In this document: positions 27,252 to 36,109 of the stretch, one piece after another | Numbering within the stretch: the first letter of the stretch is position 1 | Layout: every line of letters starts with the position of its first letter | Assembly: GCA_027214345.1 (NCBI GenBank) | Contig: JAPWHR010000010.1 | Coordinates: 1-64,000, forward strand | Length of the DNA stretch: 64,000 nt | Origin: Comamonadaceae bacterium G21597-S1 | GTDB lineage: Bacteria; Pseudomonadota; Gammaproteobacteria; Burkholderiales; Burkholderiaceae_C | Reading direction: 5' to 3' | The notes under the pieces: model-generated | Seen by the model: the letters and a program-made list of their open reading frames with translations, nothing else | Told to the model about the DNA's origin: nothing | The model's database searches: none | Position numbers and translations under genes: made by a program

Positions 27252-28244
27252 ATGCGATTGGCGATGGTTTCCCGGCCGCTGGCCGAATCCGATCTGCGCC
27301 TGGCGCGGCAAATGGGCATGACCGACGTCGTGACCACGGTGCCCGGTGTCACGATGGCGCCCGAGCGCGAGCAGGGGCCGCCGCTGCGTTACGAGGACCT
27401 GCTCGCGCTGCGCCAGCGCGTCGAGGCCGCCGGCCTGCGCCTGTCGGTGATCGAGGGTTACCAGTTGTCGGACCGCATCACGCTGGGCCTGCCCGGTCGT
27501 GACGACGATATCGCGCGGGTGTGCGAGAGCATCACCAACATGGGCCGCGCCGGCATCGCGGTGTATTGCTACAACTTCATGGCGGTGTTCAACTGGTTGC
27601 GCACCACCAAGGACGTGCCGGGGCGGGGCGGGGCGCTGGTGACGCGTTTCGACGCCGGTGCGCTGCGTGAGGTACCCGACACCTATGCGGGCACGACCAC
27701 CGACACGCAGATGTGGGAGAACTTCGAATATTTCCTGCACCGGGCATTGCCGGTGGCCGAAGCCGCCGGCGTCAAGCTGGCGTTGCACCCGGACGATCCG
27801 CCGATGTCACCGGTGCGCGGCCTGGCGCGCATCATGCGCGACATGGACGCGTTCAAGCGCGTGCTCGACATGGCCGACAGCCCGAGCAACGGCATCACCT
27901 TCTGCCAGGGCAATTTCGCCGCCATGCCCGGTGTCGTGATTCCGGAGGCGATCCGCTACTTCGGTGCGCGCAAGAAGATCTTCTTCGCGCATTTCCGCGA
28001 CATCCGCGGCAGTGTGCCGGCGTTCGAGGAAACCTTCCACGACGAAGGCAAGACCGACATGGCGGCTGCGATGCAGGCCTATGTCGACATCGGTTTCGAC
28101 GGCCCGATGCGGCCCGACCATGCACCGACGATGGAGGGCGAGGACAACGCCAACCCGGGATACATGGTGCGCGGACAGATCTTCGCGGTCGGCTACATGA
28201 AAGGCTTGCTCGACACGATACGCGCGCGCACGGCATCGGCCTGA
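27252..28244 (+). CDS. Mannonate dehydratase (UxuA)-like enzyme
   Basis: A 330-aa TIM-barrel enzyme resembling UxuA: LALHPDDPP with metal-ligand His, GITFCQGNFAAMPG with the Cys ligand, FFAHFRDIRGS and GPMRPDHAPTMEGE, the last two carrying further metal and catalytic residues. It is 30-60 residues shorter than classical UxuA and no hexuronate genes are present, so another sugar-acid-like substrate is likely. A strong AAGGAG site supports the start. It ends the operon of peptide transporter 1, implying that the transported compound or a product contains a hydroxylated acid moiety (inference). Confidence 0.75.
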   Translation: MRLAMVSRPLAESDLRLARQMGMTDVVTTVPGVTMAPEREQGPPLRYEDLLALRQRVEAAGLRLSVIEGYQLSDRITLGLPGRDDDIARVCESITNMGRAGIAVYCYNFMAVFNWLRTTKDVPGRGGALVTRFDAGALREVPDTYAGTTTDTQMWENFEYFLHRALPVAEAAGVKLALHPDDPPMSPVRGLARIMRDMDAFKRVLDMADSPSNGITFCQGNFAAMPGVVIPEAIRYFGARKKIFFAHFRDIRGSVPAFEETFHDEGKTDMAAAMQAYVDIGFDGPMRPDHAPTMEGEDNANPGYMVRGQIFAVGYMKGLLDTIRARTASA

Positions 28245-28341
28245 ACGCCCCGCGCGTGCCGGCTGCCGCGCAGCGCCACTGCGTGCGTCACAGCTGGCGG
28301 CCTTGCGCGCGGCGCGTGGCGCCCGCGGCTGGCTTGCGCGT

Positions 28342-29577
28342 CTACGGGGCGACCGGCGTGTCCAGGCAACCGGCACAGCTGGCGTTGAACCATTGGCCGC
28401 CGTGGCCGCCGGTGCCGCCGCGATTGGCCAGCATGTTGGTGAGCCAGTTGCTGAAGGGCATGCCGGTCGAATTCTCCAGGTAGAACTGCGGGCTGCGCAG
28501 CAGCGTGTGGTAGCTCCCGGCGGCCAGGTAGTAACGGAAATTGGGCAGGTCCGTGGCATAGGACTGCAGTGTGTCGAGCATCTGCAGGTTCCAGTCGATG
28601 GCCGAGTTCGGCGACCATCCCGGATACTGGTAGAGCGACTTCATGACGTCATAGAACAGGATTTGCACGCCATCGAACGCCGTCGTGAATTGCGCGACCT
28701 TCACATGGGGGTGGGCGGCCGTCGCCACGCGCAGCAGGTCCGGCCCGGCAATGGCGGTCGGGTCGTTGCCGTAGACCCACGGCGCCAGCTGCATGTTCCA
28801 GGAGGTGCGCCCCAGGGTGTCGAACGCCGGCGCCGTGACTCCCTGGCTGGCGTCGGCCAGCACGTAGGTATGGGCGTTGCGGAACGTGCGTTCGATCCAC
28901 GGGAAGTTGGCCGAGGCGCCGTAGCCGCCGGCGCTCGAGCCCGTGACCAGCACGTTCTTGGGCTTGTCGATGTTCTTCTGCATCCAGTCGAGAACGACCA
29001 TGAAATTGTCGAAGCCGCGGTGCTCGATCGCGAACGCAGGCGGCAATGGCGGAAGTGCCGCCACCACCGGCGGTGGCAGGACGGCGCCGCGCGCGTTGAA
29101 ATAGGTCTTGCGTGCCGACCCGACGTGCAGGTCGCCCGTGCAGTACGGGATGTAGACGATGCTCCAGTCCTTGATCGGGTTGGCCGGGTTGTCGGCCCTG
29201 AACACGCCGTCGTAGTTCGCGGGCTGGGTGCCGGCCGCAATCGACGGTGAAAAGAACTGCGGAATCGACGCCGGCAGGTTGCCGTTGAGCGGGAAGGTGC
29301 AGGTCAGGTTGTCCCAGCAGGCGCCGCCGCCTTCGAAGTACACCGCCAGGTTCTTGGACGTGCCTTTCCTGGTCCAGAAACTGAATGTGGGGTCGGTTCC
29401 GGGATAGCCGGAACAGGTGGGCGCGTGTGACTTGCCGTCGGCCCCCACGGCCAGTGTTCCAGGGGTGATCTTGGTCCAGCCGGTATCGACCGGTTGCTTT
29501 GCGCCTGCGCTGGTCGCCAGCAGGCCGACCGCCACTGCAGCCAGGCTGCGCCACATCAAGCTGGAACGGATGGTCAT
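28342..29577 (-). CDS. Pectinacetylesterase-family exported hydrolase
   Basis: A 411-aa secreted alpha/beta hydrolase of the pectinacetylesterase/Notum family. A Sec signal (about residues 1-25, ending ATSAGA) precedes the mature part. Landmarks are LAVYFEGGGACWDN (oxyanion region), the nucleophile elbow VTGSSAGGYGA and a late AAGSYHTLL supplying the catalytic His. Cys pairs CSG, CWDN/CTF, CTG and CAGC suggest disulfides. The substrate is an ester, not necessarily pectin. Start 29577 has AAAGGATC upstream. It lies behind the first M81 peptidase gene on the same strand and ends convergent to peptide system 1. Confidence 0.82.
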   Translation of the reverse strand: MTIRSSLMWRSLAAVAVGLLATSAGAKQPVDTGWTKITPGTLAVGADGKSHAPTCSGYPGTDPTFSFWTRKGTSKNLAVYFEGGGACWDNLTCTFPLNGNLPASIPQFFSPSIAAGTQPANYDGVFRADNPANPIKDWSIVYIPYCTGDLHVGSARKTYFNARGAVLPPPVVAALPPLPPAFAIEHRGFDNFMVVLDWMQKNIDKPKNVLVTGSSAGGYGASANFPWIERTFRNAHTYVLADASQGVTAPAFDTLGRTSWNMQLAPWVYGNDPTAIAGPDLLRVATAAHPHVKVAQFTTAFDGVQILFYDVMKSLYQYPGWSPNSAIDWNLQMLDTLQSYATDLPNFRYYLAAGSYHTLLRSPQFYLENSTGMPFSNWLTNMLANRGGTGGHGGQWFNASCAGCLDTPVAP

Positions 29578-29709
29578 GTCGAAGATCCTTTGAGAGTGGG
29601 CGAGGCGCGGACAGCGAATCTGGACGACCCCTTGGGCAGCATATCGTTGCATCGACAAGGTCGAGCTGAGGGTTTTCCCGTGCTTGGCATCCGTCGGCGG
29701 CGAGGCGAT

Positions 29710-31197
29710 TCAGGGCCAGCGTGTGTCCGGCTCGAACGGATACAGCGGCACGCGCCGGTGCTGGTAGGTGAAGGTCGACAGGTCGGCGCTGGTCACGCCC
29801 GGCGTGGCAACCCAGATCAAGGCCTTGGCGATCGGTTCCATCGCCGGGCGCGGCGAATGCACGCCCTTGGCCACGACGATCTGGTAGTCGGTCGGTTCGA
29901 TGCCCAGCGAGCGGAACTGCTGCAGGCTGGCCGATCCGGCGCCGCGCGAGGTCAGCAGCAAGGTATAGCCGTCATCGGTCTTGAGTGCACAACTCGGGCC
30001 GTCGTTGAAGAAGCGAAAGCCCCCGTGCGTGGGGCCTGTCTCTTCGTAGCGTCCGTCGCCAAGCGCGGTGACGGTGGCCTCGATGGGGAACGGCACGCCG
30101 TGCAGATGATCGCTCTTGCCGCCCACGGAGGTTGAGATGCGGCCACCGACGCCGACCGCCTGGCATTGCTGCACCACCTGCGGATCGCAGACCGCCTGCA
30201 GCAGGTTGGCGATACCCAGGGCCCGGGCCGCATGCAGGATATGGGTCGAGTCGCCCGGGCTGCCGCCACCGACGTTGTCGCCGACGTCGAACAGCACCAC
30301 CGGAGCTGCGCTGGCCGCATGCGCCTGCCGCAAGGCGTCGTCGACCGCTGTGCCGCCATGATTGAGTGGCTCGCGCAGGTCCCAGGCCGCACGCGCGAGC
30401 TGCTGCGCCACATCGTCGGCCAGGTCCTGGTCGTTGTCGGTCACGGCGATGAACGACATGCCCATCTCGGGCACGTCGGCATAGGGGTAACCCTCGACGA
30501 CACTGACCGACAACACGCCGGGTCGCCGGCGCTGTATGTCGGCCGCCGCCAGCAGCTCGGACATGGGCTTGTCGCTCGTGCCCTGGCACAGGATGTTGAC
30601 CACCAGCGGCGGCGTGGCCAGCGCCATGCGCGGCCGTATCGTGCCGCGGATGGTCTGCACCAGCAGCCGGGCGCACAGCAGTGCCTGCGCGCGGGCGTCG
30701 ATATGCGGGTTGGTCTGGTAGACGGTCACGATGTCGGCCGGCTCGACCATGGCCGGCGACACGTTGGCGTGCATGTCCAGTGCCATGCCGATCGGCACGT
30801 CGGGCCCGACCAGTTCGCGCACCCGACGCAGCAGTTCGCCATCCGGGTCCAGGTAGGGCTCGGACACCGCTGCGCCGTGCTGCGGCAGCAAGACGCCGTC
30901 CCACGGGCCGTTGTCGCGGATGGCGTCGATGATGCGCTGGAACAGGTGTTCGATCGCCTCCGGCGTGATGGCGCCCATCGGCGTGAGCCGGCTGAACACC
31001 AGCGGCACGACCTGGACCTGCGGGTCTTCCTGTTCCAGGGCCAGGAAACCCGCCAGCGTGGATTGGGACTGCGCGTATTCCCTGCGGATCGCATCCCCTT
31101 CGAGGATGCCCGCGCGCTGCCACAGGTCCAGGCTGGCAGGGATGGCCGAGAAGGTGTTGGATTCGTGCAGGAAACCTGCGCTGGCGATGCGGATCAT
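29710..31197 (-). CDS. M81 (MlrC) family metallopeptidase, paralogue 1
   Basis: A 495-aa cytoplasmic enzyme of the microcystinase C / DUF1485 family. Conserved metal motifs are intact: FLHESNTF at 8-15, LLPQHGAAVSE, ALDMHANVS and GYPYADVPEMG, plus the C-terminal domain motif DVGDNVGGGSPGDST. Family members hydrolyse unusual small peptides; MlrC acts on linear microcystin tetrapeptide. No mlrA or mlrB is present, so the substrate is something else. Start 31197 has GAGGG upstream; the open frame continues upstream without homology. Operator B lies 93 bp upstream, and the IclR gene is immediately before it on the same strand. Confidence 0.9.
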   Translation of the reverse strand: MIRIASAGFLHESNTFSAIPASLDLWQRAGILEGDAIRREYAQSQSTLAGFLALEQEDPQVQVVPLVFSRLTPMGAITPEAIEHLFQRIIDAIRDNGPWDGVLLPQHGAAVSEPYLDPDGELLRRVRELVGPDVPIGMALDMHANVSPAMVEPADIVTVYQTNPHIDARAQALLCARLLVQTIRGTIRPRMALATPPLVVNILCQGTSDKPMSELLAAADIQRRRPGVLSVSVVEGYPYADVPEMGMSFIAVTDNDQDLADDVAQQLARAAWDLREPLNHGGTAVDDALRQAHAASAAPVVLFDVGDNVGGGSPGDSTHILHAARALGIANLLQAVCDPQVVQQCQAVGVGGRISTSVGGKSDHLHGVPFPIEATVTALGDGRYEETGPTHGGFRFFNDGPSCALKTDDGYTLLLTSRGAGSASLQQFRSLGIEPTDYQIVVAKGVHSPRPAMEPIAKALIWVATPGVTSADLSTFTYQHRRVPLYPFEPDTRWP

Positions 31198-31289
31198 GGA
31201 TGAATTCCCTCGTGGTTCGACGACAGGAAAACATTGTGCGGCCGGAATCCGGTGTCCCGGCGTGGCCGCGCGGTGCGGGTTGGGCGGCG

Positions 31290-31310
31290 ATGTTTCGCGG
31301 CGCGAAACAT
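31290..31310. promoter_or_regulatory. Operator B of the ATGTTTCG regulon
   Basis: ATGTTTCG-CGGCG-CGAAACAT is a perfect palindrome with 10-bp arms around one central G, the most symmetric copy of the four. It lies between iclR (ends 31342) and the first M81 gene (starts 31197). Unlike the other copies, no -10 is found 41 bp away. A weak promoter, TTGCGG (31338-31333) and CAAGAT (31314-31309) on the minus strand, would be overlapped by it, so repression is possible here. Confidence 0.65.
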
Positions 31311-31316
31311 CTTGCG

Positions 31317-31336
31317 GCGGCCGTTTCGTCGGCCGC
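31317..31336 (-). terminator. Hairpin after the IclR gene
   Basis: GCGGCCG (31317-31323) and CGGCCGC (31330-31336) form a 7-bp stem with a 6-base loop, six bases beyond the iclR stop codon. No T-run follows, so termination strength is uncertain. Confidence 0.35.
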
Positions 31337-31341
31337 AACGA

Positions 31342-32112
31342 TCAGTTCAGCGCGGAGGAGATATCGATGGATCCGGCGGTGCCGGCGAGCACGCGCCCCA
31401 TGCGCGCCAGCATGTCGTCACTCATCAGCTGGCAGGGCCCGGAGATGCTGATCGCGGCCATGGCGCCACGTCCCGAGGGTTCGGTGATCGCGGCCGCCAC
31501 GCAGCGGGCACCGACCTCGTTTTCCTCGAGGTCGAGTGCGTATTTGCGCGCGGCGCTGCGCGCGATGTCGTCGAGGAAATGTTCGCGGTCGGTGATGGTG
31601 TACGGCGTGCGCGCCACCATGCGCCGGGGCACGGCGCGATCGATCTCCGACATGCCCAGCGTCAGCAGGATCGCCTTGCCCAGCGCGGTCGAATGCAGCG
31701 GGTCGCGCTTGCCGATCTTGGCCTCGGCATGCAGCAGTCGGCTCGATCCGACCATGTCGATGTAGACGATGTCGGTGCCGTCGCGAATGCCCAGGTTCAC
31801 CGTCTCGTTGAACTGGCGCTGCAGCCGCAACATCGCCGGCTGCGCGATCTCCTTGATGCGCTCGGCGTAGCTGGGCAGCGGCGAGGCGACGGCCACGCGC
31901 GGGCCGATCGCGTAGCGCTCGGTGCGCTCGTCGTAGGTGACGAATCCCGAGGCGCGCAGCGTGTAGAGATAACGAAAGGCCGTGGTCTTGGGCAGTGCGG
32001 TGCTGGCCGCGAGATCGGACAAGGCCATCGGCTCCTTGCCGCTGACAAGTGCGTCGAGCAACTGCATGGACTTGTGAACCGGCGCAACGATGTAACGACG
32101 ATCCAGACTCAT
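31342..32112 (-). CDS. IclR family transcriptional regulator
   Basis: A 256-aa regulator. The N-terminal winged helix-turn-helix has SMQLLDALVSGKEPMALSDL and TALPKTTAFRYLYTLRASGFV; the C-terminal effector-binding domain has GTDIVYIDMVGS, DPLHSTALGKAILL and ENEVGARCVAAAI, all typical of IclR. The start at 32112 is preceded by AAGGGAG. It is the only dedicated regulator inside the 21-44 kb catabolic region and the likely reader of the ATGTTTCG-N5-CGAAACAT sites; activators of this family bind upstream of promoters lacking a -35, as seen at operators A, C and D (inference). The effector is unknown. Confidence 0.9.
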   Translation of the reverse strand: MSLDRRYIVAPVHKSMQLLDALVSGKEPMALSDLAASTALPKTTAFRYLYTLRASGFVTYDERTERYAIGPRVAVASPLPSYAERIKEIAQPAMLRLQRQFNETVNLGIRDGTDIVYIDMVGSSRLLHAEAKIGKRDPLHSTALGKAILLTLGMSEIDRAVPRRMVARTPYTITDREHFLDDIARSAARKYALDLEENEVGARCVAAAITEPSGRGAMAAISISGPCQLMSDDMLARMGRVLAGTAGSIDISSALN

Positions 32113-32230
32113 GGTGCTGACTCCCTTAACAAACGATGTTCGTACGGATCGACTCTGCCAGTGCCGGCAGGCGCCGGGCATGGAGATGTGACGGGGAAAC
32201 GATGCGCATAGCCAAATCAATATACACGAT

Positions 32231-32247
32231 CTGGCGCGTTGCGCCAG
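32231..32247. promoter_or_regulatory. Palindrome in the iclR/rraA-like divergent region
   Basis: CTGGCGC-GTT-GCGCCAG lies in the 229-bp region between iclR and the RraA-like gene. It differs from the ATGTTTCG operators. An AT-rich patch next to it contains TATATT on the minus strand, a possible -10 for iclR. It may be a separate operator of the divergent promoters. Confidence 0.4.
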
Positions 32248-32341
32248 TCCCCGTCGCGCGGCGGCGCGATTGAAGTTCCACCGGCGCGGCAGTAGCATCC
32301 GCCCAACTTTGTCGTCCGATCCACAACACCAGGGAGCACAC

Positions 32342-33001
32342 ATGAACAAGCTGGAACTGTCGCAACTGCATGCTTTGAGTTCCTCCATCCTGTCCGATGT
32401 CATGGACAGCCTGGGGTTGGTTCGACGTGCCATGAAGCCGTTCGTTCGCCCGATCGACGACGGCAAGGTGCTGATCGGGCGGGCCCGCACTGGCCTGTAC
32501 ATGCCGGCCTACGGTGTGCGCGAGGGCGAGAACCCGTACGAGGTCGAGATCGCGCTGGTGGACGACCTGAAGGCGGACGAAGTGATCGTGCTGGCCTGCA
32601 ACGGCCCGAGCGATCGCATCGCACCGTGGGGTGAATTGCTCTCTACGGCTGCCGAGGCACGGGGTGCGGCCGGTTGCATCACCGACGGCATGGTGCGCGA
32701 CGTCCGGCAGATCCGCGAGATGGGTTTCCCGGTGTTCCACGGCGGCATCGGGCCGCTGGACACGAAGGGGCGTGCGCGTATGGTCGAGCGCGACGTGCCG
32801 GTCGAATGTGCCGGCGTGGCCATCGATCCGGGCGACATCGTGTTCGGCGACATCGACGGCGTCGTCGTTGTGCCGCAGGCGCATGAGGCGGCCGTGATCG
32901 ACAAGGCCAGTGCCAAGGTACTGGGCGAGAACAACACGCGCGATGCCCTGCGCAAGGGCGAGTCGCTGGCCGTGGTGTTCCGGCGCTTCGGCATTCTCTG
33001 A
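32342..33001 (+). CDS. RraA-like / HMG-CHA aldolase-family protein
   Basis: A 219-aa member of the RraA-like superfamily, which includes 4-hydroxy-4-methyl-2-oxoglutarate and 4-carboxy-4-hydroxy-2-oxoadipate aldolases and oxaloacetate decarboxylases. The active-site pattern GELLSTAAEARGAAGCITDG followed by MVRDV supplies the conserved Gly-loop, Arg and metal-binding Asp. VAIDPGDIVFGDIDGVVVVP is the other family hallmark. Start 32342 has AGGGAG upstream. It is followed after 13 bp by the aminotransferase gene, so aldol or retro-aldol chemistry on a 2-oxo acid coupled to transamination is likely. Confidence 0.85.
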   Translation: MNKLELSQLHALSSSILSDVMDSLGLVRRAMKPFVRPIDDGKVLIGRARTGLYMPAYGVREGENPYEVEIALVDDLKADEVIVLACNGPSDRIAPWGELLSTAAEARGAAGCITDGMVRDVRQIREMGFPVFHGGIGPLDTKGRARMVERDVPVECAGVAIDPGDIVFGDIDGVVVVPQAHEAAVIDKASAKVLGENNTRDALRKGESLAVVFRRFGIL

Positions 33002-33014
33002 CGGCCGGCCTGCA

Positions 33015-34349
33015 ATGAACCCGAAGGCCGCCGCAGACCCTTCCGCGCTGGCCCAGCATGCGCGGGCCAGCCGCACTCTGCCCGGTGGTGTCTGTGCCTC
33101 GGCCCGGTGCAACGATGCGATAGGCCATCCGTTCTTCGTCTCGCGCGGTGACGGTCCGTGGTTGTACGACCTGCAGGGCCGGGCCTTTGTCGACATGTCC
33201 ACGTCGCACGGTGCTTCGCTGCTCGGCCACAACCATCCGCGCATCAAGGCCGCGGTGCAGCAGGCGCTGGACATGGGCATCGTGTGTTCGGCCGAAACGG
33301 TGCACCACGCCCGTCTGGCCGAACGGATCACGGAACTGGTGCCGTGCGCGGAGATGGTGCGTTTCGGCGGCTCGGGCACCGAGACCGTCATGCATGGGCT
33401 GCGACTGGCGCGTTGCGCCACCGGACGCGAGAAGCTGGTCAAGTTCGAAGGCCACTTCCACGGCTACAGCGACGCCCTCAATTACAGCGTGATGCCGCCG
33501 CTGGACCAGGCCGGTCCGGCGCGCACGCCGACGCCATATGCCGAGTCGTCGGGCGTGCCGGTCAATACCCGCGAGCATGTCATCGTGCTGCCGTTCAACG
33601 ATCCACATGCGCTCGAGGCGGCGTTTGCCGAACACGGCAGCACCATTGCGGCGCTGCTGCTCGAGCCGATCAACTACGACCAGGGTTGCGTGATGCCGCA
33701 ACCGGGATTCCTTGAGCTGTGCCGGCAGCTGTGCGACCGCCATGGCAGCGTGTTGTTCTTCGACGAGGTGCTGACCGCGTTCCGGGTCGGGCCGGGCAGT
33801 GCGCAGCAGGTACTGGGTGTGACGCCGGACCTGTGCGTGCTCGGCAAGGCCTTCGGCGCCGGTATGCCCATCAGTGCGCTGGCCGGGCGACGGTCGGTAA
33901 TGGAGCACCTGCAGCCGTTGGGCCGTTGCCAGATGAGCGGCACCTTCCTGGCCCATCCCACGGCGGTGCTGGCGGCGTTGGCGGCGCTGGAGGAATACAG
34001 CAGCCCGGGTTTCTACGAGCGGCTCGACGCCGCATGTGCGGACTTCTATGCGGGCTTCGCGTCGGTGATCGAGCGCAGCGGCGTGACGCTGCGGCTGCAG
34101 CATGCCGGGCCGCGGTTCGGCCTGTATTTCGGCGTGGCCGGCCTGATCCGGGAGTACCGCAAGGCGGCATCGAAGAACCACGATGCCGAGCGATGTTTCG
34201 TGCGCGGGTGTTACGAGCGCGGTGTCTACTTTCAGCCGGCGGCGCACCACGGGTTCTCGGCCGCGCACGGCAAGGCCGAACTGGACCAGGCGCTGGTCGC
34301 GATCGAAGGTGCCCTGGCCGATGTGCGAGCGGCAGGGTTGGCGTCATGA
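33015..34349 (+). CDS. Class III PLP-dependent aminotransferase, glutamate-1-semialdehyde aminomutase-like
   Basis: A 444-aa fold-type I PLP enzyme. Landmarks: STSHGASLLGHNHPRI, FGGSGTETVMHGLRLAR for phosphate binding, GHFHGYSD, LFFDEVLTAFR with the PLP-binding Asp, and VLGKAFGAGMPISALAGR with the Schiff-base Lys. It resembles glutamate-1-semialdehyde aminomutase and beta-amino-acid aminotransferases such as the Variovorax beta-phenylalanine enzyme; heme synthesis is unlikely in this catabolic setting. The ATG at 33015 has a weak ribosome site and is probably coupled to the RraA-like gene. Confidence 0.87.
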   Translation: MNPKAAADPSALAQHARASRTLPGGVCASARCNDAIGHPFFVSRGDGPWLYDLQGRAFVDMSTSHGASLLGHNHPRIKAAVQQALDMGIVCSAETVHHARLAERITELVPCAEMVRFGGSGTETVMHGLRLARCATGREKLVKFEGHFHGYSDALNYSVMPPLDQAGPARTPTPYAESSGVPVNTREHVIVLPFNDPHALEAAFAEHGSTIAALLLEPINYDQGCVMPQPGFLELCRQLCDRHGSVLFFDEVLTAFRVGPGSAQQVLGVTPDLCVLGKAFGAGMPISALAGRRSVMEHLQPLGRCQMSGTFLAHPTAVLAALAALEEYSSPGFYERLDAACADFYAGFASVIERSGVTLRLQHAGPRFGLYFGVAGLIREYRKAASKNHDAERCFVRGCYERGVYFQPAAHHGFSAAHGKAELDQALVAIEGALADVRAAGLAS

Positions 34350-34395
34350 GTGGCACGCGCGCCCGGGACGGCACCGCCCGCATGACACCTGCACC

Positions 34396-34452
34396 TCGTT
34401 TCGTGCCACGAAACATGCGTTGCACTGGCGCGCGCGACGCCATGACTATGAT
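34396..34452 (+). promoter_or_regulatory. Operator C of the ATGTTTCG regulon and its -10 box
   Basis: TCGTTTCG-TGCCA-CGAAACAT (34396-34416) matches the operator in 14 of 16 arm positions. TATGAT begins at 34447, exactly 41 bp from the centre (34406), and is followed by GGAAAAACA much as at operator A. There is no -35 at the proper place. The predicted leader is about 93 bases. It should drive the second M81 gene and peptide transporter 2 (34552-41670). Confidence 0.68.
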
Positions 34453-34551
34453 GGAAAAACAGGCCCGCGGGTGTCACGCGATACGGCTTGCCGTGACGGA
34501 TGCGGCCCGCACGGCCGGCCGCTCCGGTGCCGCTGGAACAGGAGGGTTCGG

Positions 34552-36039
34552 ATGCGTATTGCGTTGATTCATGTCGGCCAGGAGACCAACGACTTCAATC
34601 CGTCGCCAACCACGTTGCGCGACTACCAGTCTTTCGGCATCATCGAAGGCCAGGACATGCTCGAGCGCTTTCGCGGGCTGGGCCAGATTGGCGGCTACAT
34701 CGAAGCCGTCGAGCAGTCCGGCCAGCCGGTCGAGACGGTTCCGATCGTGCGGGGCTGGGCCGTCGCAGGCGGGCGCATCGACCGCGCGTCCTATGACTTC
34801 TTCGACGACAAGATCCGCTCCGGGCTTGCCGCGGCGGGCCCGCTCGACGGCGTGGCGCTGCAACTCCATGGCGCCTGTGCCAGCGAAGACATGGACGATG
34901 TCGAGGGCGCCCAGCTGCAGGCCTGCCGCGACGTGCTCGGCCCGGACATTCCGATCGTGCTGGGTCTGGACCACCATGCCAACATCACGCGCAAGATGGT
35001 GGCGCTGGCCACGGCCATCGTCGGCCATCGCACGCAACCGCACGATCCGTTCGATACCGGCCGCATCGGCGCCGAGGTGCTGCTCAAGATCCTGTTCCAT
35101 GGCGTGCGGCCGACCACGGCCTGGCGCAAGCTGCCGCTGCTGTCGCACCAGGAGCAGTTCCTGACCTCGCGTGCACCGATGAAGACCTGGTTCGATCGTG
35201 CCCGCGCCATGGAAGCCGACCCCCGGGTGGTGCAGGCCTCCAACTATCCGATGCAGCCCTGGCTCGACGTGGCCGAGGGCGGCTGGTCGACCATCGTCGT
35301 GACCGACAACGACCCGGCGCTGGCCGAGCGGCTGGCGGACGAACTCGCCGACCTGGCCTGGTCGCTGCGTGCCGAGTTCCAGAAAAAGGACGCGGTCGCC
35401 ATCGACGACGCCGTGCGCATGGCCGACGCCGCAGACAAGGGCCTGGTCGTGCTCAGCGATACCGGCGACACCGTGTTCGGCGGAGCGGCGGGCGACAGCA
35501 ACCTGATTCTCGAATCGATGCTGCGCCTGGGCATCCGCGGCCGTGCCCTGGTGCCGCTGATCGCACCAGAGACCGTTGCGCGGCTGGTGCAGGCCGGCGA
35601 GGGCGCCACCGTGACCTTGCCGGTCGGCGGCAACGTGGCCACGGCTTTCTTCCAGCCGATCGAGGTCACCGGCACGGTGCGCCGCATCGCAGCGGGCAAG
35701 GTGAACCTCAAGCAGCACCATCAAGACGAGATCGACATGGGGCGCACCGTGGTGTTCGATGTCGGGCCGGTGACGCTGCTGGTCAGCGAACTGCGCGGGG
35801 TGGCCGGCAACCTGCCGGACGTCTACCGGGCGTTCGGCGTCGAGCCGCGGGACTACAAGATGGCGGTGCTCAAGACCGCGTCCAACTTCCAGTATTTCGC
35901 GTCCATCAGCTCGCAGGTGATCCGTGTCGACACCCGCGGACCGGGCCAATCCGACGTGTATGGCCTGCCCTGGAAACGAATTCCCCGGCCGGTTTATCCG
36001 CTCGATCCGATCGATGATTGGCGCCATGCCGTCGGCTGA
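34552..36039 (+). CDS. M81 (MlrC) family metallopeptidase, paralogue 2
   Basis: A 495-aa paralogue of the enzyme at 29710-31197, equal in length but diverged. Motifs: LQLHGACASE, GLDHHANIT and SDTGDTVFGGAAGDSN. The N-terminal HE(S/T)N motif reads GQETNDF, with Gln in place of the usual His, which suggests an altered metal site or substrate. Start 34552 has an excellent AGGAGGG site. It is the first gene of an operon with peptide transporter 2, pointing to hydrolysis of the imported compound in the cytoplasm. Confidence 0.88.
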   Translation: MRIALIHVGQETNDFNPSPTTLRDYQSFGIIEGQDMLERFRGLGQIGGYIEAVEQSGQPVETVPIVRGWAVAGGRIDRASYDFFDDKIRSGLAAAGPLDGVALQLHGACASEDMDDVEGAQLQACRDVLGPDIPIVLGLDHHANITRKMVALATAIVGHRTQPHDPFDTGRIGAEVLLKILFHGVRPTTAWRKLPLLSHQEQFLTSRAPMKTWFDRARAMEADPRVVQASNYPMQPWLDVAEGGWSTIVVTDNDPALAERLADELADLAWSLRAEFQKKDAVAIDDAVRMADAADKGLVVLSDTGDTVFGGAAGDSNLILESMLRLGIRGRALVPLIAPETVARLVQAGEGATVTLPVGGNVATAFFQPIEVTGTVRRIAAGKVNLKQHHQDEIDMGRTVVFDVGPVTLLVSELRGVAGNLPDVYRAFGVEPRDYKMAVLKTASNFQYFASISSQVIRVDTRGPGQSDVYGLPWKRIPRPVYPLDPIDDWRHAVG

Positions 36040-36109
36040 GCGCAGGCAGACATCCACCGTGGACCCCGCATCGCGTGTTCTTTGACCCACCATGAGAGGA
36101 AGCATCACC

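Noticed and set aside
34193-34205. A fifth ATGTTTCG copy inside the aminotransferase gene
   Set aside because: Only the left arm is present; the expected CGAAACAT arm is missing, and it lies within coding sequence about 200 bp before operator C.
33015-34349. Annotation of the aminotransferase as hemL (heme synthesis)
   Set aside because: It shares the fold and Lys motif with glutamate-1-semialdehyde aminomutase, but its operon partners are catabolic and its N-terminal sequence is divergent.
29710-36039. A microcystin degradation (mlr) cluster because of two MlrC-family genes
   Set aside because: mlrA, mlrB and mlrD are absent, and MlrC-family proteins are widespread in Burkholderiales without microcystin degradation. 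Only the family assignment is supported.
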